Origin: an uncultured Bacilli bacterium
GTDB lineage: Bacteria > Bacillota_I > Bacilli_A > RF39 > UBA660
Reading direction: 5' to 3'
DNA length: 19,370 nt
Assembly (NCBI GenBank): GCA_947631365.1
Contig: CANRLB010000012.1
Coordinates: forward strand, 1 to 19,370
The position numbers and the translations under genes were made by a program. This document shows positions 7,781 to 15,104 of this stretch, one piece after another. The first letter of the stretch is position 1, and each line of letters starts with the position of its first letter. The notes beneath the pieces are model-generated. The model saw only the letters and a list, made by a program, of their open reading frames with translations. It had not been told where the DNA came from and searched no databases.

Positions 7781-7809
7781 TTGACTAAAAAATATTTAAT
7801 TAATATTAA
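7781..7809 (+). promoter_or_regulatory. Possible promoter for the collagen-like genes
   Basis: TTGACT (7781-7786), 17 bases, TATTAA (7804-7809). The -35 is good and the -10 weak. It leaves a leader of about 55 bases before the ATG at 7872 and lies back to back with the minus-strand promoter, so the two could interfere or share a regulator. Confidence 0.45.
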
Positions 7810-7871
7810 AAAGTTTAGTAGAATTATTAACAAACAACTAATAATTCATAAAATATTATAAGGGGGAAATT

Positions 7872-9146
7872 ATGAATGCGTATGAAAGAGCATGTCAAAA
7901 AATAAAAAAAGCCCAAAGTGAACAAAAAGGGACTTTATGTTGTGCTAATATAATGGGAGTAAGAGGTCCAACGGGACCAACTGGTCCAGCCGGAGCGCCA
8001 TTAAGTATTTTAGGAAATTATAATACTTGGGAAGAATTAATAAATAATAATCCTATTGGTAATGGTGGTGATGCTTTTATTGTTGGTGATGATTTATATG
8101 TATGGTCGATTAATGACAATTCTTGGTTAGATGTTGGAGTGATTAAGGGTCCGCAAGGCGATGTTGGTCCCCAAGGAGAAATAGGTCCGCAAGGTATACC
8201 TGGAGTCCAAGGGGAAGTAGGACCCCAAGGAATTCAAGGTGAAAGGGGAACAATTGGGCCTCAAGGTGAAATAGGTCCAACGGGTCCACAGGGAGATATA
8301 GGCCCTAAAGGTAATGATGGAACAAGTGTCACTATTTTAGGGTCATATGCTAGTTTTTTAGAATTAGAAGCTGCTCATCCAAAAGGTGTTCCGGGACAAA
8401 GCTATTTAGTTGATGAAGATTTATATGTATGGTCAGAAGAAAATGACGAATGGGTAAATGTTGGAAAAATAAAAGGACCACAGGGAGATCCTGGACCAAT
8501 GGGGCCTAGAGGATTGCAAGGCGAACAAGGAATACAAGGAGATCCGGGTCCGCAAGGAGAAAGAGGATTACAAGGTCCACAAGGCGTTCCGGGTATCCAA
8601 GGAGAAAGAGGCCCTCAAGGTGAGCAAGGAGAAAAGGGGGAGGCTGGTCCTCAAGGAATTCCTGGTCCATTAATGGTTCCAACTACTTTTATTTTAGCTA
8701 CAAGTGAATATAATCCTAATGGTTATGAAGTAGAATATAACTATCAAGTGCCATTAGAATTAAAAATGCTTGATATGAATGGAAATTTTTATTTAAATAC
8801 AGTTAATAATACAGTAACTATTTTAGAAGAAGGAACTTATTTTGTAGCTTTTAAAGTCTTAGCAAAATTAAAAGCTAATAATAGTCCTAATAATGTTATT
8901 TCAGTAGGATTTAGAAAACTAACGGAACCAACTGTTTATGCTGGTTGTTCTGTTTGGGGAAATTCAGAAACACCTACTTTATTATCTGGCTTTGGTACTA
9001 TAACATCTGATGGTAAAGATTGGTTTGAACTTGCTAATACTGGTAAGGCAACTATTGTTGTAGGGGGTCCTTTAGATAATACTTTAAGTACAGAATCTTC
9101 CTTAGCAAGTCCTGTTGTAAGTTTAATTTTTATCAAAATTAAATAA
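7872..9146 (+). CDS. Collagen-like protein with BclA-like head domain
   Basis: The 424-residue protein is built of modules. Residues 1-28 are a charged N-terminus with a CC pair (23-24). Gly-X-Y repeats rich in GPQGEIGPQG and GPTGP units occupy 32-42, 93-150 and 202-267. Two copies of a small folded module (about 44-92 and 152-201), each with an LYVWS and W..VG core, interrupt the repeats. Residues 268-424 form a beta-rich C-terminal domain like the trimerising head of exosporium and other bacterial collagen-like proteins. Such proteins form triple-helical stalks on spores or cell surfaces. There is no signal peptide and no anchor motif, which fits spore-layer or phage-like proteins assembled from the cytoplasm. 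The site AAGGGGGAA precedes the ATG. A paralogue follows after 33 bases. Confidence 0.88.
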   Translation: MNAYERACQKIKKAQSEQKGTLCCANIMGVRGPTGPTGPAGAPLSILGNYNTWEELINNNPIGNGGDAFIVGDDLYVWSINDNSWLDVGVIKGPQGDVGPQGEIGPQGIPGVQGEVGPQGIQGERGTIGPQGEIGPTGPQGDIGPKGNDGTSVTILGSYASFLELEAAHPKGVPGQSYLVDEDLYVWSEENDEWVNVGKIKGPQGDPGPMGPRGLQGEQGIQGDPGPQGERGLQGPQGVPGIQGERGPQGEQGEKGEAGPQGIPGPLMVPTTFILATSEYNPNGYEVEYNYQVPLELKMLDMNGNFYLNTVNNTVTILEEGTYFVAFKVLAKLKANNSPNNVISVGFRKLTEPTVYAGCSVWGNSETPTLLSGFGTITSDGKDWFELANTGKATIVVGGPLDNTLSTESSLASPVVSLIFIKIK

Positions 9147-9179
9147 AATTCATATTTTATAATAGAAGGATGGATAAAA

Positions 9180-10181
9180 ATGGACAATAATTATAAAAAA
9201 GCTTTAGAAAAAATTACTAAAGCTCAAAAAGAGTTTAAATGTTTTAATTGTTGTTATCCACTTATAAATCAAACTAACTTGATTGGACCTACCGGCCCAC
9301 AGGGACCAACTGGACCAGAGGGAAAAATTGGGCCAACTGGTCCTCAAGGAGTTCAAGGAGTTCAAGGTATACAAGGATTACCCGGCCCTCAAGGGATGCA
9401 AGGGGAGATTGGTCCAACCGGTCCATCGGGAACAAGTGTTACCATTATGGGTTCATATGCTAATTTAGATGAGCTACTTAAAGAACATTCCACTGGTAAT
9501 TTAGGAGATAGTTACTTAGTAGGAAGTGATTTATATGTTTGGTCGAATAATGGCGGTAAATGGGTCAATGTTGGAAAAATACGAGGCCCTCAAGGTGAAA
9601 TAGGACCAACGGGACCAATTGGTGAACCTGGACCGCAAGGTATACAGGGTGTAGAAGGATTACAAGGCATACCTGGGCCACAAGGTGAAATAGGACCGAC
9701 TGGTCCAAGGGGTCCAGAAGGACCTATAGGGCCTTCTGGTTATGCCCTTTTAAGTGCTTATGGTGGAAAATTTAATAACATGCAAACCATGATTGATACT
9801 CTTGGCTCTGGAAATTGGATTCAAATACCTCTTACAGATAATTTAGAGAGTATAAATATAATTGATACTACTCCTAATGTTATTGAATTAGAGCAAGATG
9901 GAATTTATGAAATTAATTATTCTTTAAATATAACAGCTAGTATTTCTACTACATTAACTTTAATAGTTAGGGAGAATTCAGAAATGATAACTTCAACTGT
10001 AATATCAAAACAAATAAATCCTCTTATAAATACTAGTTTTAATGGTAGTACAATCGTTAAACTTAATGCAAATGATAAATTAGATATGGCTTTATCAGCA
10101 ACTAATGATAATGTTATGCTTACTTTTGGTAGTGGGGTTACAGCCTTGTTAACTATTAAAAAATTAGATGAAATTGATTAA
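9180..10181 (+). CDS. Second collagen-like protein, paralogue of the first
   Basis: This 333-residue protein matches the upstream neighbour in plan: N-terminus YKKALEKITKAQKEFK followed by CFNCC (21-25), Gly-X-Y repeats at 36-84 and 136-187, one copy of the folded module (about 86-135, containing SVTIMGSYANLDELL and DLYVWS), and a beta-rich head at 188-333 that differs in sequence from the neighbour's. The shared opening (Y..A..KI.KAQ.E, then CC) suggests a common docking or cross-linking segment. No signal peptide is present. GAAGGA lies ten bases before the ATG. The two genes look like an internal duplication whose heads diverged, and they are probably co-transcribed and assembled on the same structure. 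Confidence 0.88.
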   Translation: MDNNYKKALEKITKAQKEFKCFNCCYPLINQTNLIGPTGPQGPTGPEGKIGPTGPQGVQGVQGIQGLPGPQGMQGEIGPTGPSGTSVTIMGSYANLDELLKEHSTGNLGDSYLVGSDLYVWSNNGGKWVNVGKIRGPQGEIGPTGPIGEPGPQGIQGVEGLQGIPGPQGEIGPTGPRGPEGPIGPSGYALLSAYGGKFNNMQTMIDTLGSGNWIQIPLTDNLESINIIDTTPNVIELEQDGIYEINYSLNITASISTTLTLIVRENSEMITSTVISKQINPLINTSFNGSTIVKLNANDKLDMALSATNDNVMLTFGSGVTALLTIKKLDEID

Positions 10182-10216
10182 AAAAACAAATAGTAAATTT
10201 TCCTATTTGTTTTTTT
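10180..10216. terminator. Bidirectional terminator between convergent genes
   Basis: Seven A plus CAAATAG (10180-10193) pairs perfectly with CTATTTG plus seven T (10203-10216) around a nine-base loop. The A-run on one side and T-run on the other let it stop the collagen-like operon and the minus-strand gene ending at 10224. Confidence 0.88.
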
Positions 10217-10223
10217 ATATAGT

Positions 10224-11159
10224 TTATCTTGAAATATTTTGGGTTTCTGAAAATCCATCTCTAATAAAGTCTGTGGCTTCAGCGGAGTTATAATAATAAC
10301 TTTCTCTATTAGCTGCAAAATCTCTTAAACCTTCCGCAACTAAAGGGTTAGTTTCTGTTTCAATCATTTTTTCAATTTGCTCTTTTGATAAAGGAGAAAT
10401 TACAACATCTTGGGGATAATCAAAATCAGTTTGTAAAATCATATCCCTTAAGCCATAATTTTGATTTAAAAGAGTCTCGGCATTATATTTAACATTTCTG
10501 ACTTTATCTACATATAAGACGCGGGCAATATCTAATTTTTTTCTTTGAAGTAACATCATTGTATCATAATTATCTTGCATTGCTTTTGCATTTCTTTGAA
10601 TAACAAGTGCTGAATTAGCATCTAATCGGTCTATATCACCATATAGTTTTTCTCTAATAGAATCAGTATATAGTCTTTCATACATAACTCCTTGGGAAGT
10701 ATATTTTTTACTTTCAGACCAACTATCAATGTTGTATTCATTAATTGCACAATCATTATTATTTAGCATTGCTCCATTTGTAGTTAATGTAACTAGACCA
10801 TTTTTGTCAACATTAGCTACTTTTTCAATAAAGTTTTTTCCTTTAATTATTTTACCATCACTCATAAATTCTCTTTTTTCATTAGCAAAAACGCATTTAA
10901 AAGTATCAGGACTAGAAGCAGAAATAGACATCGAATAATTTTCACCAGTTGGTGATGGCCAACTAAAAGATATTTCTCCATTTTCTTCTGTAACTGTTAT
11001 TGCTTCATTTTCTTTAGATGTATTCATTTGATCAATTAATCCTTGAATTTCCCATAAAATACTAGCATATTCAGGATTTTGCCTAAATTTTAAATCAATT
11101 CCTAAATTAGATAACTTTTCGTCAAGCTTTTCTCTTAATTCTTTTAAACTATAACTCAT
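10224..11159 (-). CDS. Soluble protein of unknown function
   Basis: This 311-residue protein has no signal peptide, membrane helix or recognisable catalytic motif. The N-terminus (about 1-50) is charged and helical, residues about 52-150 alternate polar and hydrophobic positions as a beta-rich domain, and about 165-310 are again helical and charged. AAAGGAG lies upstream of the ATG with a rather long gap of about 11 bases. It forms its own unit, sharing a terminator with the collagen-like genes and facing away from the Ppx-like gene. I do not recognise it. Codon use matches the neighbours, so it is probably real. Confidence 0.7.
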   Translation of the reverse strand: MSYSLKELREKLDEKLSNLGIDLKFRQNPEYASILWEIQGLIDQMNTSKENEAITVTEENGEISFSWPSPTGENYSMSISASSPDTFKCVFANEKREFMSDGKIIKGKNFIEKVANVDKNGLVTLTTNGAMLNNNDCAINEYNIDSWSESKKYTSQGVMYERLYTDSIREKLYGDIDRLDANSALVIQRNAKAMQDNYDTMMLLQRKKLDIARVLYVDKVRNVKYNAETLLNQNYGLRDMILQTDFDYPQDVVISPLSKEQIEKMIETETNPLVAEGLRDFAANRESYYYNSAEATDFIRDGFSETQNISR

Positions 11160-11187
11160 GTTATTATAATCTCCTTTTATTAATATA

Positions 11188-11216
11188 ATTATACTTTTTT
11201 TATTACTTTTTTTCTA
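11188..11216 (-). promoter_or_regulatory. Possible promoter for the unknown minus-strand gene
   Basis: On the minus strand, TAGAAA (11216-11211), 17 bases, and TATAAT (11193-11188). The -10 is perfect and the -35 matches four of six. The start codon is 28 bases downstream. Confidence 0.5.
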
Positions 11217-11231
11217 TATATTCTATTTGTT

Positions 11232-11250
11232 TTTACATTTCAAGTGTAAA
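11232..11250. repeat. Inverted repeat in the divergent intergenic region
   Basis: TTTACA (11232-11237) and TGTAAA (11245-11250) form a symmetrical site with a seven-base centre. It lies between the divergent promoters of the unknown gene and the Ppx-like operon, where a repressor could control both. In such AT-rich sequence it could also be chance. Confidence 0.35.
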
Positions 11251-11301
11251 TGGACTAAATTGAAAGAAATTGCACATTTTTATTAAAATAGTCTTTAAAT
11301 A

Positions 11302-11330
11302 TTAAAAATTAAAAAGTTTTATGATAAAAT
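11302..11330 (+). promoter_or_regulatory. Promoter for the Ppx-like/PurA-like operon
   Basis: TTAAAA (11302-11307), 17 bases, TAAAAT (11325-11330) with TGA just before it, an extended -10. An AGGAGG ribosome site at 11338-11343, a full match to the anti-Shine-Dalgarno, lies five bases before the ATG. The predicted leader is very short. Confidence 0.5.
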
Positions 11331-11348
11331 ATTCAGTAGGAGGTTAAT

Positions 11349-12245
11349 ATGGCAAATTATTATATTGATCTTGGATCATCGACTATTAAAGTTTATTGCT
11401 ATGAAAATGAATTAAAATTACTAGAAGAACATTCTATTTATTTTAAAAATGATTTTGATAAAGAAAAGGGTATAAGTGAAAATAATTTAAAAGAATTATG
11501 TAATTACTTTGAAGAAATAAAGGCAAAATATGATTTAAAAAATTATAATACTAATATTTTTGTTACAGGAATTTTTAGAAATTTGATACCTGAAAGAAAA
11601 CAAGAATTGGTTAAATTATTTAATGATAAATTTGATTTGTATTTCAATATTATTAGTCATGGTATTGAAAATTATTATTTAGGAAAAGCTTTAGAAAATG
11701 ATTATAATGGTAAAAAAGTTTTAATTATTAATATGGGCGGTAAAACTACAGAATTAGTTACATATGTTGGTACAAAAATAACAGATACTAAAAATTTAAA
11801 CTTAGGTGTAGCCGATTTATTAAATAATTTTAGTGAAGTTAATAATAAATATAGTGGTAATACAGTGGAAGAAATGGAAAATTTTGTAGCTGAAAGATTA
11901 GATAATCTAAAATTGGATAAAGATTATGATTGTGCCATATTTACTGGTGGTGAAGAAATATTTGAATTATTAACAGGATTTAATTTAGTAGAAAATACTT
12001 TATTTAATGATAATATTCATAAGTATATGTTAAGTTTAGAAGATTATATTAAAGGTACGGAAAAAGTTTTTAATGATATTTCTATGGAAGAATTATATGC
12101 TTTGATGCCTTCTAATCCTAAATGGATGGATGGAGCAAGAAGTGGGGCAATTATACCTTTAGTTTTATTTAAAATGGCTGATGTAAAATGGATTATACCA
12201 TCTGATTTAAATTTAATAAATGGTGTAATTAATGATTTAAAATAA
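11349..12245 (+). CDS. Ppx/GppA-like phosphatase-fold protein
   Basis: This 298-residue protein matches the first two domains of exopolyphosphatase/guanosine pentaphosphatase proteins (ASKHA fold), which cleave phosphate from polyphosphate or pppGpp. Visible landmarks are the phosphate-1 loop YIDLGSSTIKVY (5-16), VTGIFRN (72-78), IISHGIENYYLGKAL with E107 at the place of the catalytic Glu, the phosphate-2 loop IINMGGKTTELV (126-137), and a TGGEEIFELL adenosine-type loop near 199. The Asp of the usual D-x-GGGSTE loop is Asn128 and the third Gly is Lys132, so activity or substrate may differ. It lacks the C-terminal HD-like domain of longer Ppx proteins. It has the strongest ribosome site in the window, and 23 bases separate it from the PurA-like gene. 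Confidence 0.75.
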   Translation: MANYYIDLGSSTIKVYCYENELKLLEEHSIYFKNDFDKEKGISENNLKELCNYFEEIKAKYDLKNYNTNIFVTGIFRNLIPERKQELVKLFNDKFDLYFNIISHGIENYYLGKALENDYNGKKVLIINMGGKTTELVTYVGTKITDTKNLNLGVADLLNNFSEVNNKYSGNTVEEMENFVAERLDNLKLDKDYDCAIFTGGEEIFELLTGFNLVENTLFNDNIHKYMLSLEDYIKGTEKVFNDISMEELYALMPSNPKWMDGARSGAIIPLVLFKMADVKWIIPSDLNLINGVINDLK

Positions 12246-12268
12246 ATTGTATCTTTAGGGGGTAAGAA

Positions 12269-13633
12269 ATGATAAAGAATGTAATATCTGTAATAGATGG
12301 AGAAGCAGGAAGTTGTGGCAAAGCTAAAGTATTTGGGGAAATAGCCACTCTTGAATCTATTAATTTAGGGGCATCGGTAACTAATTGTATGCCAAATGCC
12401 GGGCATACTTTTGTGGATGAAAAAGGGCAAGCTACAATTTTTAGAAATATACCTGTGTCTGTGGTTAATCCAAATACTGAATTATTTATTGGTCCAGGAT
12501 CTGCTATTGATATGGAAGTATTTAAAGAAGAATATGAACAAGCTAAAAAATATTTAGGCGATAGAAAAATATATGTTCATGAACTGGTTCCTTTAATTGA
12601 AGAAAGACATAAAAGACGCGAATTAGAGACAATTAAAAGTGGTTCTACATTTAAAGGATGTTGGGCTGTTAATTCAGAAAAAACAGGTCGTGATCCAGAA
12701 GTTAAATTTTTTAAAAGCTATGAAAACGCTGTTGTTTGTTCTAATGAGGAATGGTTAGAAAGATTATATAATCATCTTGATAATCCAAATGAATATGTAA
12801 TGTTAGAAGGCTCTCAAGGTTGTGATCTAGATTTAAATCATAGTAGCAATTATCCATATGTTACAAGTAGAAATGTTTCAACTACTCAACTGCTTGCGGA
12901 CTCAGGAATTTCTGCTGAAAGGTTACTTCAAACAATTATGGTAATTCGTCCTTTTCCAATTAGAATAAGTAATATTACTAAAAAAGGAGAATTTATTTAT
13001 ACCGGTGATTATGGTAAAGGTGAAGAACTTACATGGACACAAATTAATTTGGCATCTATGTATGGGAGTTATCCATCAAAAGGTGATGTGGAAAGTTTGC
13101 CTTATAATATCAATTTAAGTCGGGTAAAAAAATTACTTAGTCAATGTCCTGAAATATATTTAAAACAATTATTTGGTAATAATTTTAGAAATATAAAAAT
13201 TAATGATTTAAAGATTTTACAAATACTAGAACTAGAAAGATTAGTGTATAAATCAAAAGGTTTTAGTAATTATGAATCACAGTTTTTAGAAATGGAAATG
13301 TATGATAAAGATTTTCCGCCAAATACTATATTTGATCAATCTGAACAAACAACTGTAACTAGAATGGAAAGAAGAGTATTTGATTTAGATATTGCTAAGT
13401 TAAAATCAAATATTCGTATTAATACCCCTTCTTGTTTATATTTCAACTTTTTTCAACATTTAGGTTTAGAATATAAAGGGGCCTTTGGTAATTTTAATGA
13501 TTTTTATTTTAATAAATATATAAGAGAATATTTTGAATGGCTTGAAAGCGAAACTAATACGGAAATAGCAGTATTAGGAACTGGAGCAAAAAATGGAGAA
13601 AGAATTTTAAAAAAACAATTAATTAAAAAGTAG
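12269..13633 (+). CDS. Divergent adenylosuccinate synthetase (PurA superfamily), PurZ-like active site
   Basis: PurA joins IMP and aspartate using GTP. At 454 residues this is slightly longer than PurA. The family landmarks are present in order: a P-loop-like GSCGKAK (14-20), PNAGHT with H46, EGSQGCDLDL followed by YPYVTSRN, an aspartate-loop-like TTVTRMERR, and a C-terminal GTG.K.GER region that fits the GTP-binding end. In normal PurA the loop reads GDEGKGK, with Asp as catalytic base. Here that place is Ser15 and the next Glu is Cys16. A Ser there is also what I recall for phage PurZ, which makes 2-aminoadenylosuccinate from dGMP. So this is probably not the housekeeping purine enzyme but a relative with another substrate. 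GGGGG lies upstream. It is co-transcribed with the Ppx-like gene. The exact reaction is unknown. Confidence 0.75.
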   Translation: MIKNVISVIDGEAGSCGKAKVFGEIATLESINLGASVTNCMPNAGHTFVDEKGQATIFRNIPVSVVNPNTELFIGPGSAIDMEVFKEEYEQAKKYLGDRKIYVHELVPLIEERHKRRELETIKSGSTFKGCWAVNSEKTGRDPEVKFFKSYENAVVCSNEEWLERLYNHLDNPNEYVMLEGSQGCDLDLNHSSNYPYVTSRNVSTTQLLADSGISAERLLQTIMVIRPFPIRISNITKKGEFIYTGDYGKGEELTWTQINLASMYGSYPSKGDVESLPYNINLSRVKKLLSQCPEIYLKQLFGNNFRNIKINDLKILQILELERLVYKSKGFSNYESQFLEMEMYDKDFPPNTIFDQSEQTTVTRMERRVFDLDIAKLKSNIRINTPSCLYFNFFQHLGLEYKGAFGNFNDFYFNKYIREYFEWLESETNTEIAVLGTGAKNGERILKKQLIKK

Positions 13634-13685
13634 TATAATTTTATATGATATCATGGAATCAAAGATGATATATGATAAAATTATA
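13634..13685. repeat. AT-rich imperfect hairpin after the PurA-like gene
   Basis: Starting right after the stop codon, 13634-13654 can pair with 13665-13685: eleven base pairs, a three-by-three internal loop, then seven base pairs around a ten-base loop. No U-tract follows, so it is not a classic terminator. It may slow polymerase or protect the transcript end. Confidence 0.5.
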
Positions 13686-13761
13686 AATTTACTATTTTGT
13701 TTGAATCTATAAATGATAATATGTAAAAGTAAAATGAAGGATTAAATAAAAGGGAGAAATA

Positions 13762-14134
13762 ATGGATATAATGTATTTATAGATAAGAAAACTTATGAAA
13801 TTTATGAAGATTATTCTGATGTATTTATTTGTGATAAAAAGATTGCTTATGGGTAGCAACTCTTAACAAAAAAGGCTATAAAACCAAATCTAGCTGTGAA
13901 GGCCATATTGAATTTGGTTGGCATGAAGTTGATGATTGTGATTTAGATTTATTAGAAGAAGCTAAAAATGATAGAAGATATAAAGTATTAAGAATTAAAG
14001 AAAAGGGATTTGACTATTTGACACCAAATATGTTTACATCAATATATATTTCTTTTGAAAAAAATTATAATTTTATAGATTTACCTGAAGGTTTTACTTT
14101 AGAAAATGATTTTGGGTGGATAATTTGCCATTAA
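13762..14134 (+). pseudogene. Frameshifted remnant of a conserved hypothetical gene
   Basis: The 549 bases between 13634 and 14182 hold a broken gene. GGGAGAAATA precedes an ATG at 13762 that meets a stop after six codons. The next frame, from 13764, reads GYNVFIDKKTYEIYEDYSDV up to a TAG at 13854. A third frame from 13853 reads VATLNKKGYKTKSSCEGHI through ISFEKNYNFIDLPEGF to a TAA at 14132. Restoring one G near 13764 and one near 13853 would rebuild a single protein of about 124 residues starting MGYNV. The NKKGYKT.SSCEGH and YISFEK segments look like a small conserved hypothetical family of gut Firmicutes. Both breaks are a missing G next to a short G-run, so assembly error is a real alternative to decay. 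Confidence 0.75.
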
Positions 14135-14175
14135 AAAAGACATAAAAGTTAATAATTCTTTCATGTCCTTTTTAA
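14131..14175. terminator. Bidirectional terminator
   Basis: TTAAAAAAGACAT (14131-14143) pairs with ATGTCCTTTTTAA (14163-14175) with one mismatch around a 19-base loop. It sits between the pseudogene and the convergent secretion operon and could stop both. Confidence 0.65.
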
Positions 14176-14182
14176 TAGATTT

Positions 14183-15103
14183 TTATTTTTCTTTTAAGAT
14201 ATAAATATAATAAGTATTATCTTTAATAATATAATAATTATTGTGATAATTAAAGATATTTAAATTATAATTTATAGCTATATTTATTAAATCTTTTAAA
14301 TTAGTTAAATATATTATTTTATTATTGTTTCTAAATGGCTTATTTTTGGTATTGATAATTATATCTTGATAATTCTTTAAAATATCATCTTCGTTATCTT
14401 TGTAATAGTTAAATTTAATAACTAAAATAATAATGGCAATTGTAATAATAAATGCTTCTTTTTTATTTAAAGTATTATTTTGATTTATAGTATTTAAAAA
14501 ATTATTATCTTCTTGCATCGTTATTTCGATAATATTTTCATTAATTGGTATTGTTAATAAAATATAGGAATTGGCTGTACTATTTATCTTAATATTAAGT
14601 TTAACATATAAATAATTTTCTGTTTTAATATCATAATATTCTTGAAAAGATCTAACATAATTAAGATAAAATTGATAATCTAAATTATAGACTTTATTGA
14701 TAATAAGTTCTTTTTGCTTTATATTTTTATTACTATCTAAATTAAAATCTTTTTCCCAAATAAGTTTTGTCCCATTATCTGCATAACTTTTTAATGATGC
14801 AGTTATATAATAGGAATAATTAATATCTTCATTAAAATTATTTTTTAAGTAATAATTAAAATAGATATCAATACTTTTAATAGAACTTGCTATATAATAT
14901 TTATTAGATGGTATTTTATTATTAGAAAAATAATTATTAGGATTTAATGTAACTTCATAATATGTTTTATTTTTTAATTGATAAATATTTTCTTGAGAGT
15001 TAAATTTATTAAAATAATCTTTACTTAAAAGAAGAATACCTATTGCAAAAAGAATAATACTTAAAATAGTTAAAATTTTTATCTTTTTATTTTTCTTTGC
15101 CAT
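14183..15103 (-). CDS. DUF5305-like membrane-anchored protein
   Basis: This 306-residue protein has an N-terminal membrane helix (about 9-27, after a run of lysines), a large outward-facing beta-rich domain, a second helix (about 217-232) and a cytoplasmic tail of about 75 residues rich in Asn, Ile and Tyr. The segment TYYEVTLNPNNYFSNNKIPS followed by YYIASSIKSIDIYFNYYL fits DUF5305 proteins, which I recall being encoded beside SipW-type signal peptidases. It follows the peptidase gene by one base, so the two are coupled. Its role is unknown; a part in assembling or anchoring the exported fibre protein is inference. It is unusually rich in Asn, Ile, Lys and Tyr, even for this genome. Confidence 0.65.
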   Translation of the reverse strand: MAKKNKKIKILTILSIILFAIGILLLSKDYFNKFNSQENIYQLKNKTYYEVTLNPNNYFSNNKIPSNKYYIASSIKSIDIYFNYYLKNNFNEDINYSYYITASLKSYADNGTKLIWEKDFNLDSNKNIKQKELIINKVYNLDYQFYLNYVRSFQEYYDIKTENYLYVKLNIKINSTANSYILLTIPINENIIEITMQEDNNFLNTINQNNTLNKKEAFIITIAIIILVIKFNYYKDNEDDILKNYQDIIINTKNKPFRNNNKIIYLTNLKDLINIAINYNLNIFNYHNNYYIIKDNTYYIYILKEK

Positions 15104-15104
15104 T

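Noticed and set aside
7723..7833. Longer start for the minus-strand Cys-cluster gene
   Set aside because: The extra segment contains the promoter and is AT-rich spacer; the ATG at 7722 has AAAGGAAA upstream.
8160..8670. Tandem repeat or CRISPR-like array
   Set aside because: The periodicity is the nine-base Gly-X-Y codon repeat of the collagen-like gene, not direct repeats with unique spacers.
9158..9163. TATAAT between the two collagen-like genes as a promoter
   Set aside because: Transcription would start within the ribosome site of the next gene and there is no -35; probably chance.
8936..9187. Minus-strand open frame over the end of the first collagen-like gene
   Set aside because: Shadow of a well-supported gene with no independent signal.
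9283..9468. Plus-strand open frame inside the second collagen-like gene
   Set aside because: It is an out-of-frame reading of the Gly-X-Y repeats; the regular repeat keeps several frames open.
10729..10938. Plus-strand open frame antisense to the unknown 311-residue gene
   Set aside because: Codon pattern and ribosome site favour the minus-strand gene.
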